This document shows positions 48,490-57,382 of a stretch of 64,000 nucleotides of DNA, piece by piece. The stretch spans positions 62,001-126,000 of the forward strand of contig NZ_JAHMHW010000006.1 in assembly GCF_020169515.1 (NCBI RefSeq), given 5' to 3'. Source of the DNA: Paenibacillus vietnamensis (GTDB taxonomy: Bacteria > Bacillota > Bacilli > Paenibacillales > Paenibacillaceae). Numbering within the stretch: position 1 is the stretch's first letter; the number at the start of each line of letters is the position of its first letter. A model generated the notes under the pieces. That model worked only from the letters and a program-made list of their open reading frames with translations, was not told where the DNA came from and did no database searches. A program made the translations under genes and the position numbers.

Positions 48490-50635
48490 TTGCAGCCACC
48501 TCCTCCGCACCCAAATACGCCTGGATAACGCGCGGGTCGTTCAGCATCTGCTCCGGACGGCCGGTTCCGATTACCCTGCCGAAATCGAGAACGGTAACCG
48601 TGTCCGAAACCCGCTGGACAAAATCCATATGATGCTCGATTAAAACGATCGTCAGTCCGTTTTGCGCCAGCTTGCGAAGCAGCTGCTCCAACTGCCCGAT
48701 CTCGGCCGCCGTCATGCCGGCAGCAGGCTCGTCGAGGAGCAGAAGGCTAGGTGCTGTAGCCAAAGCCCGGGCGATCTCGACCATCCGCTGATGGCCATAC
48801 GGGAGCTGGCTTGCCGGCATATGCCGATCACCTACATAGCCGATAAAATCCAGCAAATCACGGGCCCGTTCCTCCATGACCCGCTCCGCGCGCCGCTGCT
48901 TCGGCATGCGTAGCAGCGATTGCGCAAAACCGCAGCGATGCCGGCGCGTCATACCGGTCATGACATTTTCGAGCACGGACAGCTCCTTAAACAGCCTCGA
49001 ATGCTGAAACGTCCTGGCAATTCCGCGCACGGATACGGAGGAGAGCGATCGCGGAATAAACGGCTTGCCATGCAGCTCGAACGTGCCTTGATCCGCTCCG
49101 TACAGGCCGGAAATAACGTTCAGAAGCGTCGTTTTGCCCGCGCCGTTCGGACCGACAAGCGAGTGGATCGAACCGGAGGCGACCGCCATGCTCACATCCT
49201 TCAAGGCATGCAGGCCGCCGAAATGCTTATTGATCCCTTCCAGCACAAGCAGATTGGCTGCATCCAAGCTCTCCGAGGCTGCGGAAGCCACCGGCTCCCG
49301 CTCCGGCATGCTTTCTTTCCGGGGTGCGGAAACAGCTGAGACTGCAGGCAGCGCTGTCGCGACAACTGAAATCAAGGCTGTATGCTCGGAGCCTGAGCCG
49401 ACGGAAGCAGCTGCAGACACGGACAATACTGTGCCAGAGAAGGCTGCGGTCGTTGCTCCTGCTCCTGCGGAGGCAGCTGCATGCACGGGCAAAGCTGTGC
49501 CGGTGAAGTCGGCTGTCGTTGCTCCTGCTCCTGCGGAGGCAGCTGCCAAAACCGGCAGGCCAAATCCGGAAGAGACGGTTGAAGCCGCGGCTTCAGAGAA
49601 GGAGCCGGATTCTGAAGAGACTGCTGAAGCTGCAGTTTCGGAGAAGGGGCCGGATCCGGCGGCTGTGACGGATTTGCCAAACTTGCTCCTCAGGAAATCG
49701 CCGACGGTGCCGACGATCCCTTTGGGCAGAAAATACAGCACCGCAAACATAATGGCACCGTAAAGCGCCATCCGCAGCTTCTCCATCTCCAGCAGCTCCG
49801 GAAGGAATACAATGATCGTCGCGCCGACGACCGGCCCCAGCACTCTGCCCGCACCTCCCAAAATAACGATCAGGACAAGCTGGACGGAGGTCTGGAAGTG
49901 ATACGTATCCGGACTGATAAAACTGTTCGTATGCGCATATAACGCACCGGATAGCCCTGCCAGCACGGAACTGACCGCAAAGCCCGCATATTGTGCCGCG
50001 AACTTCCGGATGCCTAGCGATGCGGCGGCAATTTCATTTTCCTTCGTGGCGATCATTGCCCTGCCCCACGCCGAACGCCGCAAATTGCGAACCAGCAGCA
50101 GAGCCGCTACGGAAATGACCAGAACAAGAAGATACATGCTTTTAAGATCAAAGGTATAGGCGCACGCCTGCGGCTTCGGAATGCCTGATATGCCCAGAGG
50201 ACCGCCCGTAAACGAATCCCAGCGGATCAGCACTTCGTGAATGACGACACCAAAAGCGATTGTGATCATCGACAAGTACACGCCGCCCGCACGGATAGTC
50301 GGAATGGCGATCAGGCTCCCGATCACAAGCGATACCGCCATACCGATCAAGGCAACCGTCCAGAAGGACATGCCGTATTTTGTGCTAAGAAAAGACGACA
50401 TGTAGGCCCCGACAGCCATCAGTCCGGCATGGCCGATCGACACGATGCCGCAATACCCGATCAGCAGGTTCATTCCCGTGCATGTAATGACGAAAATGCC
50501 GATCATAAACATCAAATTCAAATAATACGTATCGACCAGCCAGGGTCCTGCGGCAAGCAGCGCTACGGCAGCGGCAGCGGCAACAGAAGCTGCAAGTCCC
50601 CGGTAGCCCGAGCTTTTTTGCAAAAATGAGTTCAT
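48476..50635 (-). CDS. Fused LivM permease - LivG ATPase with repetitive linker
   Basis: A 719-residue fusion. Residues about 1-320 are a LivM permease with 9-10 transmembrane helices (GMNLLIGYCGIVSIGHAGLM, ILGGAGRVLGPVVGATIIVF). Residues about 470-715 are a LivG ATPase (Walker A GPNGAGKTT, GIARTFQHSRLFKELSVLEN, LPYGHQRMVEIARAL, LLLLDEPAAGM, EHH). Between them lies a linker of about 140 residues rich in Ala, Ser, Thr and Gly with internal duplication (AAASAGAGATTADFTGTALP then AAASAGAGATTAAFSGTVLS). LivM-LivG fusions exist but usually have short linkers. First-residue methionine at 50635 has GGAGGCG upstream. Confidence 0.93.
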   Translation of the reverse strand: MNSFLQKSSGYRGLAASVAAAAAVALLAAGPWLVDTYYLNLMFMIGIFVITCTGMNLLIGYCGIVSIGHAGLMAVGAYMSSFLSTKYGMSFWTVALIGMAVSLVIGSLIAIPTIRAGGVYLSMITIAFGVVIHEVLIRWDSFTGGPLGISGIPKPQACAYTFDLKSMYLLVLVISVAALLLVRNLRRSAWGRAMIATKENEIAAASLGIRKFAAQYAGFAVSSVLAGLSGALYAHTNSFISPDTYHFQTSVQLVLIVILGGAGRVLGPVVGATIIVFLPELLEMEKLRMALYGAIMFAVLYFLPKGIVGTVGDFLRSKFGKSVTAAGSGPFSETAASAVSSESGSFSEAAASTVSSGFGLPVLAAASAGAGATTADFTGTALPVHAAASAGAGATTAAFSGTVLSVSAAASVGSGSEHTALISVVATALPAVSAVSAPRKESMPEREPVASAASESLDAANLLVLEGINKHFGGLHALKDVSMAVASGSIHSLVGPNGAGKTTLLNVISGLYGADQGTFELHGKPFIPRSLSSVSVRGIARTFQHSRLFKELSVLENVMTGMTRRHRCGFAQSLLRMPKQRRAERVMEERARDLLDFIGYVGDRHMPASQLPYGHQRMVEIARALATAPSLLLLDEPAAGMTAAEIGQLEQLLRKLAQNGLTIVLIEHHMDFVQRVSDTVTVLDFGRVIGTGRPEQMLNDPRVIQAYLGAEEVAASAER

Positions 50636-50660
50636 CCGATTACGCCTCCTGTCTGCGGGC

Positions 50661-51548
50661 TTACACCTTTATGGCCGTTTTCCGGGCGTTGAACAGCCCC
50701 GTCGGCTTCCAATAAAGCACAAGTATAACCATGCCGTACACGAACATTTCTCTAAACGCGGTGGAGACGTACTGACCGATGACCGCCTCGGCCACGCCGA
50801 GAAGAAGCCCGGCGGCAACGATGCCCTTCGGATTGTTTACGCCCGCCAAAATCGCGACGGATATCGCTTTTAGGCCGAGCGGCAGGCCGATATCGACGGA
50901 AACCGCATAGTTGGTCGACATAAGCGCCCCGCCGATGCCTGCCAGCAGCCCGCTGAGCACGTAAGCGACCGCTACGATTTTGTTGCTGCTGACGCCCATA
51001 ATTTCCACCGCCGTGCGGTTGTCGGCCGTCGCCCGCAGCCATAAGCCCCAGTGCGACTTTTTGTAAAACAGAATCAAAATTGCCAGCAGCACGCCGACGA
51101 CCGGTAGGAAAATAAACTCCTTCCAATAGATTCCCGCCCCGAAAATCCGAAGCATCCCCTCTCCGACAGGGGACGGCGTTACGCCCTCGTCCGGACCGTT
51201 AAAGTAAAGCGCGACATCCTGAATAATAATGCCGACTGCGATTGTGCTGAGCACCCATTCGATCGAATTCGGGCCTTTGTCGAACTTGCGGATCGCCAGC
51301 CGCTCTATGCCAAGGTTTAACAGTCCCACGAGCAGAGCGGCGACGGCGAACGAAACGAGGAAGGGCAGGTGTGCCAGCTCGGCAAAGCCGAACATGAGCA
51401 CCCCGCCCAGCATGACCAATTGGCCCTGCGACATGTTGAGCGTTCCGTTCACGACATAAGTCAGACTGTAGCCTAATGCGATCAGGGCGTATAGACAACC
51501 AACCGACAGCCCGCTGATCACCAGCTGCAGAACAAGCGACATGTCCAT
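50661..51548 (-). CDS. Branched-chain-type ABC transporter permease (LivH-like)
   Basis: A 295-residue membrane protein with about eight helices. LQLVISGLSVGCLYALIALG (8-27), NMSQGQLVMLGG and the long central GIGGALMSTNYAVSVDIGLP, GLKAISVAILAGVNNPKGIV are LivH signatures. It pairs with the LivM part of the fusion encoded 25 bp downstream. Its cargo specificity is set by the binding protein encoded just upstream. Confidence 0.94.
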   Translation of the reverse strand: MDMSLVLQLVISGLSVGCLYALIALGYSLTYVVNGTLNMSQGQLVMLGGVLMFGFAELAHLPFLVSFAVAALLVGLLNLGIERLAIRKFDKGPNSIEWVLSTIAVGIIIQDVALYFNGPDEGVTPSPVGEGMLRIFGAGIYWKEFIFLPVVGVLLAILILFYKKSHWGLWLRATADNRTAVEIMGVSSNKIVAVAYVLSGLLAGIGGALMSTNYAVSVDIGLPLGLKAISVAILAGVNNPKGIVAAGLLLGVAEAVIGQYVSTAFREMFVYGMVILVLYWKPTGLFNARKTAIKV

Positions 51549-51570
51549 CCCTCTTTTCCGTTAGGTTGTC

Positions 51571-52812
51571 TTATTGCTTATCGGATACGACCAGCTTGCC
51601 GTCCTTCCAGACGCACATGAGATAGGAGTTCACGTCAACCGCATCATGATTTTCCGGGGTAAAAGCCTGCTCCCACTCTTTAATGACGCCGTTGTACGAG
51701 CCGAGGTTCGTCTCCAGCGTAGTCCGGATCGCCTCGCGGTCCTTCGCCAGATCTCCCGTCAGGCCTGCTTTTTCAATGGCCTGGAACAGAAGCATGGCAC
51801 CGTCATAGCCCTGTGCGGCGGAAGCGAACGTCGTCGGGATATGGCCGAATTTTTTCGTAAAGTCGTCCAGAAATTTTTTAGCCGGCTCGCGGGTCTGGTC
51901 TACGTTAAAATTCGCTGTTTGTATGGCGTATACGCCGTCCGCCAGCTCCTTGCCCACTTCCTGTATGCCTTTGTTCGCCGTGCCGTTCTCGCCGACGACC
52001 GGCACCTTCCAGCCCAGCTTATCCATGGCCTGAAGTACATAGCCGTTCGCAGCTCCCTGGCCGAACAAATATACGACCTCTGCGCCGGACTCCTTCGCGC
52101 GGTTAACCTGCGCCGTCATATCTTTATCCTTGGCATTGTCGAATGTCTCGACCGCAGTCGGCTTCAAGCCTTCCGCCTCAAGCACCTTCGTCATCGCCGC
52201 GGCCGCGCCTTTGCCGTAGCCGCCGTTTTCGTGCAAAATGGCTATTTTCGTCGTGTTGAAATGCTCCTTAATGAACTTGAGCGCGTACTGCGCGGTAATA
52301 TTCGCGTTCATGCGCACCCCGAACGTCCACGGCATGCCGGACTCCACCGATGCGGGCACATTGGACGTCGCCACCATAAACGCAAATTTCTCCTCCATAA
52401 TGACCGGCGATTGCGCCAGCATGACCGTGCTGTGGAAACCGCCGATCGCCGCCAGCACCTTCTCCTTCTGGCTGAAATCGCGGATAATGCTGATGCCGCG
52501 CGTCGGGTTCTGCTCCGTGTCACGGACGACCAGCTCAACCAAACGCCCGTCGATGCCGCCCTTCGCGTTTACCTGGTCGACGGCTACCTGCACGCCCTGA
52601 TACAAATTCACCGAGTTCATCGCATTATCGCCCGTCGCCTCCGTAGACATTCCGATCAGAATCGGCTCCTTGCCCGCCTCACCCGAACCCGAAGCGGCGG
52701 AAGCATCCGCCGGAGCGCCCTCCTTCCCGCCTGCTCCGCATGCGGATAACACCCAGATCATCGCCATAACCAGCATTCCCAGTATCCATCTTTTTCCCGC
52801 TGCCCGTTTCAT
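51571..52812 (-). CDS. ABC transporter substrate-binding lipoprotein (LivJ/type I receptor)
   Basis: A 413-residue binding protein. Signal peptide with lipobox LSACG (Cys about 25). The mature protein has the type I periplasmic fold: PILIGMSTEATGDNAMNSVN, YQGVQVAVDQVNAKGGIDGR and LVVRDTEQNPTRG-like strands, then KIAILHENGGYGKGAAAAM and VYLFGQGAANGYVLQAM in the second lobe. It is the receptor of the Liv-type importer. Its ligand is probably the substrate or a precursor of the amidohydrolases encoded on both sides. Confidence 0.94.
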   Translation of the reverse strand: MKRAAGKRWILGMLVMAMIWVLSACGAGGKEGAPADASAASGSGEAGKEPILIGMSTEATGDNAMNSVNLYQGVQVAVDQVNAKGGIDGRLVELVVRDTEQNPTRGISIIRDFSQKEKVLAAIGGFHSTVMLAQSPVIMEEKFAFMVATSNVPASVESGMPWTFGVRMNANITAQYALKFIKEHFNTTKIAILHENGGYGKGAAAAMTKVLEAEGLKPTAVETFDNAKDKDMTAQVNRAKESGAEVVYLFGQGAANGYVLQAMDKLGWKVPVVGENGTANKGIQEVGKELADGVYAIQTANFNVDQTREPAKKFLDDFTKKFGHIPTTFASAAQGYDGAMLLFQAIEKAGLTGDLAKDREAIRTTLETNLGSYNGVIKEWEQAFTPENHDAVDVNSYLMCVWKDGKLVVSDKQ

Positions 52813-52827
52813 TCCCGAACCACTCCT

Positions 52828-54093
52828 CTATATGGATTTGATTAACGCTTTCTGCTCGCTTAACACGCTTTCGACCCTCGTCTCCGCCGTTTTGACTCCG
52901 CGCTTCCACACGGTCCGCTGCTCCGGCTTGCCAAGCAGAATGGCCCGTTCCGACGAGGCCGGAAACAGCACCATATCCGCTGAAGCTCCAAGCTTCAGCC
53001 CGTAGTCGCCAATGCCCAGTGCCTGCGCCGCGCCGTGCGTCAGCATTCTGATGACCTTTCCGGAGTCCGCTGCGCTGCCCATATAAGCCGTGACCGCCAG
53101 CAGCCATGCCGTTTCCAGCGGATCGGCTTTGCCGAATGGCGTAAACGGATTGCGGACATTGTTGACGCCGATTACGACGTTGACGCCCTTCTCCTGCAGC
53201 AGCCCGACGGGTGTCAGTCCGCGGCAGCGGCTGACGCCGTCACCCCGGCCATTGATGAACAGATCGGTTGCCGGCAAGGTCATAATGTGAATGCCCGCCC
53301 GGCCGATCAGCCCGGCCAACGCTTCCGCCCGCCCCTGCTCCATCGACCCGAGCGAGGTGACATGCCCGGCCGATACCAGCCCCTGCATGCCCGAGGCAAT
53401 TGTGCGCCCGGCAATGTCGGCAATAGCCTTATGCTCGGGGTTATCCGAGAAATCGGCATGAAAATCGATCGGCTTCCCATGCTTTTCCGCCAGCCTGAAA
53501 ACGAAATCCAAATGCTCGTGCAGGCTGCCGTCCTGATAGGTGATGCCGCCGACGACATCGCCTCCGAGCCGCATGGCTTCCTCCATGAGCTCGGCCGTTC
53601 CGGGGCTTTTATAGATCCCCTCCTGCGGGAAAACGACGATCTGCAAGTCCAGCCAGCGCTTCACCTTCTCCTTCAGCTCCAGCATCGCCTCGAAGGCCGA
53701 CAGGCCCAGTATCGGATCAACCTCGGCATGACAGCGCATATGGGTCACTCCGCTGCGGACCGCTTCTCGAACGACGGCCAGCGAGCGGGCCGCCATATCC
53801 TCGCGGGTGAAGGAGCGCTTCATTTCCGCGGTCATCTTTATCGCATCCTGAAGGGAAGCGGCCTCCTGCTCCATTCTGGACAGCAAGTACGCCTTCTCCA
53901 GATGGATATGCGGCTCGATCAGCCCCGGCAGCAGCATGCCGCCTTTTGCGTCCAGCGCTTCGGCCGAGTCGGGCGCAGAGCTGCCGGACGAACGGGCGGC
54001 CAAATGAACGATTACGCCCTCTCTTACGCCGATATCGAACGGAGCCGCCTCTTCGTCCGGCAAACGGACATCTGTGATGAGCAAATCCAGCAT
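52828..54093 (-). CDS. Cytosine deaminase-like amidohydrolase (second paralogue)
   Basis: A 421-residue TIM-barrel amidohydrolase. Motifs: LLPGLIEPHIHLEKAYLL (about 51-68, HxHxxK metal site), MRCHAEVDPILG, PIDFHADFSDNPEHKA, VSAGHVTSLGSM and VVIGVNNVRNPFTPFGKADP. The third motif lacks the CodA Glu (H-A-D-F), and the HIHLEK first motif differs from the HVHLDK of the other paralogue, so the two probably act on different substrates in sequence. The ATG at 54093 is used; the in-frame 54105 is too near the AAGGA site. First gene of the unit, 16 bp before the binding protein gene. Confidence 0.85.
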   Translation of the reverse strand: MLDLLITDVRLPDEEAAPFDIGVREGVIVHLAARSSGSSAPDSAEALDAKGGMLLPGLIEPHIHLEKAYLLSRMEQEAASLQDAIKMTAEMKRSFTREDMAARSLAVVREAVRSGVTHMRCHAEVDPILGLSAFEAMLELKEKVKRWLDLQIVVFPQEGIYKSPGTAELMEEAMRLGGDVVGGITYQDGSLHEHLDFVFRLAEKHGKPIDFHADFSDNPEHKAIADIAGRTIASGMQGLVSAGHVTSLGSMEQGRAEALAGLIGRAGIHIMTLPATDLFINGRGDGVSRCRGLTPVGLLQEKGVNVVIGVNNVRNPFTPFGKADPLETAWLLAVTAYMGSAADSGKVIRMLTHGAAQALGIGDYGLKLGASADMVLFPASSERAILLGKPEQRTVWKRGVKTAETRVESVLSEQKALIKSI

Positions 54094-54107
54094 CGCACTC
54101 AGCATCC

Positions 54108-54270
54108 TTTTATGTCATATTTTCTAACATCAATTCCGTTGAAATGAGCATAACTTTTTCACCGTACAAAGTCATTGGTCATTAAGTATAAAATAATAAT
54201 AGTCGTTTGGATGAATTGTATAATCATGTCTTTACACGCGGTCAATTTGGTGTTAGTTTTTATGTCATAT
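54108..54270. promoter_or_regulatory. Divergent control region of the catabolic operon and PucR gene
   Basis: TTTTATGTCATAT occurs at 54108-54120 and 54258-54270. TTCTAACATCAA (from 54122) and TTTGGTGTTAG (to 54256) are inverted relative to each other, placing similar half-sites at both promoters 150 bp apart. GTCATTGGTCATTAA lies in the middle, and a -10 box TATAAT is at 54219-54224. Binding by PucR and looping are inferred. Confidence 0.55.
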
Positions 54271-54292
54271 AGAATTAGGGAGAGGATCAAAC

Positions 54293-55969
54293 ATGCTGCT
54301 GGAGCAATTGCTTTCGAACGCTGTATTTGCCAAAGCCAAAGTAATAGCGGGGCACGGCGGCCTGCAGCGCACCGTACAAACCGTCAATATTATGGATGCG
54401 CCCGATATTATCCGTTTCCTGAGGCCCGAGGAGCTGCTGCTTACGAACGGATACTTTATGAAGGAGCAGGCCGGTATGCTGCTGGAGCTGATGCGGAGCA
54501 TGGATGCCCTGAAATGCTCGGGACTTGCCGTCAAAACGCAGCGCTTCGGCCTGGAAATACCGGAGGAGGTACTGGCGGAAGCGGACCGGCTTCATTTTCC
54601 GATTATTGAAATTTCGTCCGTCGAGCTTTCGCTTGGGGAAATGCTTCAGCGGTCGACGAGCGTCATTCTCGATAACAAAAGTGACGAGCTGCAGTATGCG
54701 CTGACCATTCACAAGAGGTTTTCGTCGATGATCATGAAGGGGAACGGCATTCGCGAAATTATCGACGTGCTGGCCCAGCTGCTCCGATCCCCGGTCCTTC
54801 TGCTTAACGGCAAGCTTCAGGCGGCGGACCGTTCTCAGCATTTTAAGCAGCCGGGCATGCAGCCGCTGATCGCCGCCGCGGAAGCCGTACTCGAAGGCGT
54901 TCCGCCGAGAGCCGCAGCGGCCCAGCTCTGCCTGCTTGACCCGGCGCTCAGCGAATACCGCCATTTGGAGCTTTACCCGATCCATACCTACCGGCACGAG
55001 GGTTATCTGATCGCTTTCCAATCGGAGCAAACCGCCTCTAACCAGTATGGCCTGACCCTGGAGCAGGCCTCTAACGTCATCGGCATGGAGATGACGAAGC
55101 GTCAGGCGGTAAAAGAAAGATCCCAGCGTTACAAAAACGAGTTTTTCTCCGACCTCCTGGGCGGCCATATCGGATCCGAGCAGGAAGCGCTGCACCGCGG
55201 GCGCAAATACGGCTTGACGCCTCAAGGAACCTGGCTGCTCATCGCCGCCCGAAAGGACGAGCCCGGCGGAAGCGCGGCGGGCTCCGGCCCGAAGGCCGCC
55301 CTGCCGGAAGAAAGGTCGATCTCCGAGAGAGACGTGCAGTACGATTTGATCAAGAGGCATTTCTCCACGCTTAGTGCAGACTTTGTCATGTTCACCAAAA
55401 ACGATTTATTCGGCATGCTGCTGTTTATAAAGGAGAAGGAATGGGACGAAACGGCGTTTCTGAAACGGCTCGGCGCGGTGGCGGAGCTGCTGCATGAGAA
55501 GTCCCGTCTCAGCCTATCGTTCGGGGTCGGAAACCCGGTGACCAACGTTCTGGATATCGGCTTGTCCTATACGGAGGCGGTCAAGGCGCTGCAAATCGGT
55601 TATCAGCTGAAGAAAACAAGGTTCGTTCAATCCTATCAGTCTAAAGACATCAATTTTTTGTTCCGGATGATTCCTAACGACGAGCTGAGGCAATTTTACG
55701 AGGAAACCTTCCGTTGCTTTGCGGGAATCGAGGAAGGGGAGAGAAAGGAGCTGCTGCGAACGCTGAGCGTGTATTATGAAACGCAGTGCCAGCTCGTGGA
55801 AACATCGAAACAGCTGTTCGTACACCGCAATACGGTTATTTACCGGCTCGACAAATGCGAGAAGCTGACGGGACTCAAGCTGAAGGAGCCGGCCGAGAGC
55901 CTTCGTTTTCGAGTCGCGTTCGCCGTCGAGCGCCTACTGCAGGCGAAAAACGATCCGGGGTCATTTTAA
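54293..55969 (+). CDS. PucR-family transcriptional regulator
   Basis: A 558-residue regulator. The N-terminal PucR ligand-sensing domain (about 5-125: GHGGLQRTVQTVNIMDAPDI, FLRPEELLLTNGYFMKEQAG) is followed by a GAF-like middle part (about 180-260) and a C-terminal helix-turn-helix of the PucR type (about 485-545: TLSVYYETQCQLVETSKQLF, VHRNTVIYRLDKCEKLTGL). B. subtilis PucR controls purine breakdown; other members respond to pyrimidines, proline or allantoin. It diverges from the amidohydrolase/transporter unit and is its likely activator. GGGAGAGG precedes the ATG. Confidence 0.94.
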   Translation: MLLEQLLSNAVFAKAKVIAGHGGLQRTVQTVNIMDAPDIIRFLRPEELLLTNGYFMKEQAGMLLELMRSMDALKCSGLAVKTQRFGLEIPEEVLAEADRLHFPIIEISSVELSLGEMLQRSTSVILDNKSDELQYALTIHKRFSSMIMKGNGIREIIDVLAQLLRSPVLLLNGKLQAADRSQHFKQPGMQPLIAAAEAVLEGVPPRAAAAQLCLLDPALSEYRHLELYPIHTYRHEGYLIAFQSEQTASNQYGLTLEQASNVIGMEMTKRQAVKERSQRYKNEFFSDLLGGHIGSEQEALHRGRKYGLTPQGTWLLIAARKDEPGGSAAGSGPKAALPEERSISERDVQYDLIKRHFSTLSADFVMFTKNDLFGMLLFIKEKEWDETAFLKRLGAVAELLHEKSRLSLSFGVGNPVTNVLDIGLSYTEAVKALQIGYQLKKTRFVQSYQSKDINFLFRMIPNDELRQFYEETFRCFAGIEEGERKELLRTLSVYYETQCQLVETSKQLFVHRNTVIYRLDKCEKLTGLKLKEPAESLRFRVAFAVERLLQAKNDPGSF

Positions 55970-55994
55970 CGCCGGACCGCGCTTAATAACCGAA

Positions 55995-56030
55995 AGCAAA
56001 AAAGACTGCCTCCGGGCAGCCTTTTTGCTT
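55995..56030. terminator. Bidirectional terminator between pucR-like and hxlB
   Basis: AAGCAAAAAAGACTGCC, TCC loop, GGGCAGCCTTTTTGCTT; usable on both strands by the convergent genes. Confidence 0.9.
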
Positions 56031-56054
56031 GCAAGGCCCAAAATCTCAGCCCGG

Positions 56055-56612
56055 CTATTCCAAATTGGCATGGTTGCCGTACATCGTTTGACCGTTCAGC
56101 TCCCGCTGCTCCATCAAACGCAAAATGACGGCGTCGCATGCAAGCAGCAGCATCTGCTCAAACAGCGAACCCATCGGCTGCACGGTAGCGCCCTCGCGGT
56201 ACGTATGGTCCTTGGCGGCACCGGGCAGCCGCACAACGAGATCCGCAAGTCGCCCGATGGAAGAATCCGGCGACAGCGTCAGCGCCGCCACCTTCCCGCC
56301 AAGACCGCGGGCTTTCTCCGCGATCGGTACGATCGATCTCGTCTCCCCCGAGCCGGTCCCGACGATCAGCAGATCGCCCCGGTCCAAGCTGCGGGTAACG
56401 GTTTCGCCCACAACATAAACGTCCAGGCCCAGATGCATAAGCCTCATGGCAAAAGCCCGCATCATCAGCCCCGAGCGGCCCGCTCCGGCCACGAAGATGC
56501 GGCCCGCAGCGGAAATTTCCGCCGCCAGGCGCTCAAGCTCTTCGTTCGACAGCCGGCTCCCTGCGCCATGCAGCTCATCCAAAATCGCGCCTACGTACGA
56601 AGCGGTCTTCAT
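56055..56612 (-). CDS. hxlB: 6-phospho-3-hexuloisomerase
   Basis: A 185-residue SIS-domain isomerase. RIFVAGAGRSGLMMRAFAMR (38-57) and GDLLIVGTGSGETRS (78-92) form the sugar phosphate site; the C-terminal PMGSLFEQMLLLACDAVILR matches hexuloisomerases. It converts D-arabino-3-hexulose 6-phosphate to fructose 6-phosphate, the second step of ribulose monophosphate formaldehyde fixation. It lies 9 bp after hxlA on the same strand. Confidence 0.96.
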   Translation of the reverse strand: MKTASYVGAILDELHGAGSRLSNEELERLAAEISAAGRIFVAGAGRSGLMMRAFAMRLMHLGLDVYVVGETVTRSLDRGDLLIVGTGSGETRSIVPIAEKARGLGGKVAALTLSPDSSIGRLADLVVRLPGAAKDHTYREGATVQPMGSLFEQMLLLACDAVILRLMEQRELNGQTMYGNHANLE

Positions 56613-56621
56613 CCCCCGCGA

Positions 56622-57254
56622 TTACCTTTGCGCGATAAGCTGCTTCATTTCCGCTGCGGCAGCCTTCTTGTCCTCTTGGGAGGTAATGCCCCCGCCGACG
56701 ATCACGAGATCCGGCGCGGCCGCGATAACCTCCGGCAGCGTGCTGAGCTTAATGCCGCCCGCTACGGCTGTTTTCGCGCTTTTCACGACACTTTTAATGG
56801 TGCGCAAATCGTCGAAGGAATTTTGTCCGGCCGCTTGAAGATCGTAGCCTGTATGCACGCAAATATAGTCCACACCGAGGGAGTCGACCTGCGCGGCGCG
56901 TTCCGCCAAATTTTTGACGGCAATCATGTCGACGAGAATTTGCTTGCCCTGCTTTCTTGCTTCCTCTACCGCTCCCTTGATGCTTGCATCCTCGGCCACG
57001 CCTAATATCGTTACGATGTCCGCACCGGCCTCGGAAGCTTTCATCACCTCGTAGCCGCCGGCATCCATAATTTTCAAATCCGCAAGCACCGTCATGCCCG
57101 GAAAAGCTTCTTTAATCGCTTTAACCGCATGCAGGCCTTCGTTAATGACAATCGGAGTTCCGATTTCCACAACGTCCACAAAAGACTCGACTTCCTTTAC
57201 GACTTCGATCGCACCTTGAATATCTACCAGGTCCAGCGCTAATTGCAATTTCAT
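56622..57254 (-). CDS. hxlA: 3-hexulose-6-phosphate synthase
   Basis: A 210-residue TIM barrel of the OMP decarboxylase superfamily. The start MKLQLALDLVD at 57254 follows GAGGAGCG. VLADLKIMDAGGYEV (about 54-68) carries the D-x-K-x-x-D metal/catalytic motif; VDYICVHTGYDLQA and VAGGIKLSTLPE are further signatures. It condenses formaldehyde with ribulose 5-phosphate. First enzyme gene of the detoxification pair, 128 bp downstream of hxlR, in the same direction. Confidence 0.96.
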   Translation of the reverse strand: MKLQLALDLVDIQGAIEVVKEVESFVDVVEIGTPIVINEGLHAVKAIKEAFPGMTVLADLKIMDAGGYEVMKASEAGADIVTILGVAEDASIKGAVEEARKQGKQILVDMIAVKNLAERAAQVDSLGVDYICVHTGYDLQAAGQNSFDDLRTIKSVVKSAKTAVAGGIKLSTLPEVIAAAPDLVIVGGGITSQEDKKAAAAEMKQLIAQR

Positions 57255-57340
57255 GTATCGTTCGCTCCTCATCCGTTTTATTCGACTGACAACCCCCATT
57301 CTAGACAGATGCAGTCAAAAAAAACAGTACGCACTTTCAT

Positions 57341-57353
57341 GTAACGTAGTTAC
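57341..57353. promoter_or_regulatory. Palindrome upstream of hxlA, candidate HxlR operator
   Basis: GTAACGTAGTTAC is GTAAC-N3-GTTAC, 87 bases before the hxlA start. HxlR activates hxlAB in B. subtilis from sites upstream of the promoter; identity of this site with an HxlR box is inferred. Confidence 0.45.
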
Positions 57354-57382
57354 CGTTTGGGTACTACGAGGAGCCTTGCCGG

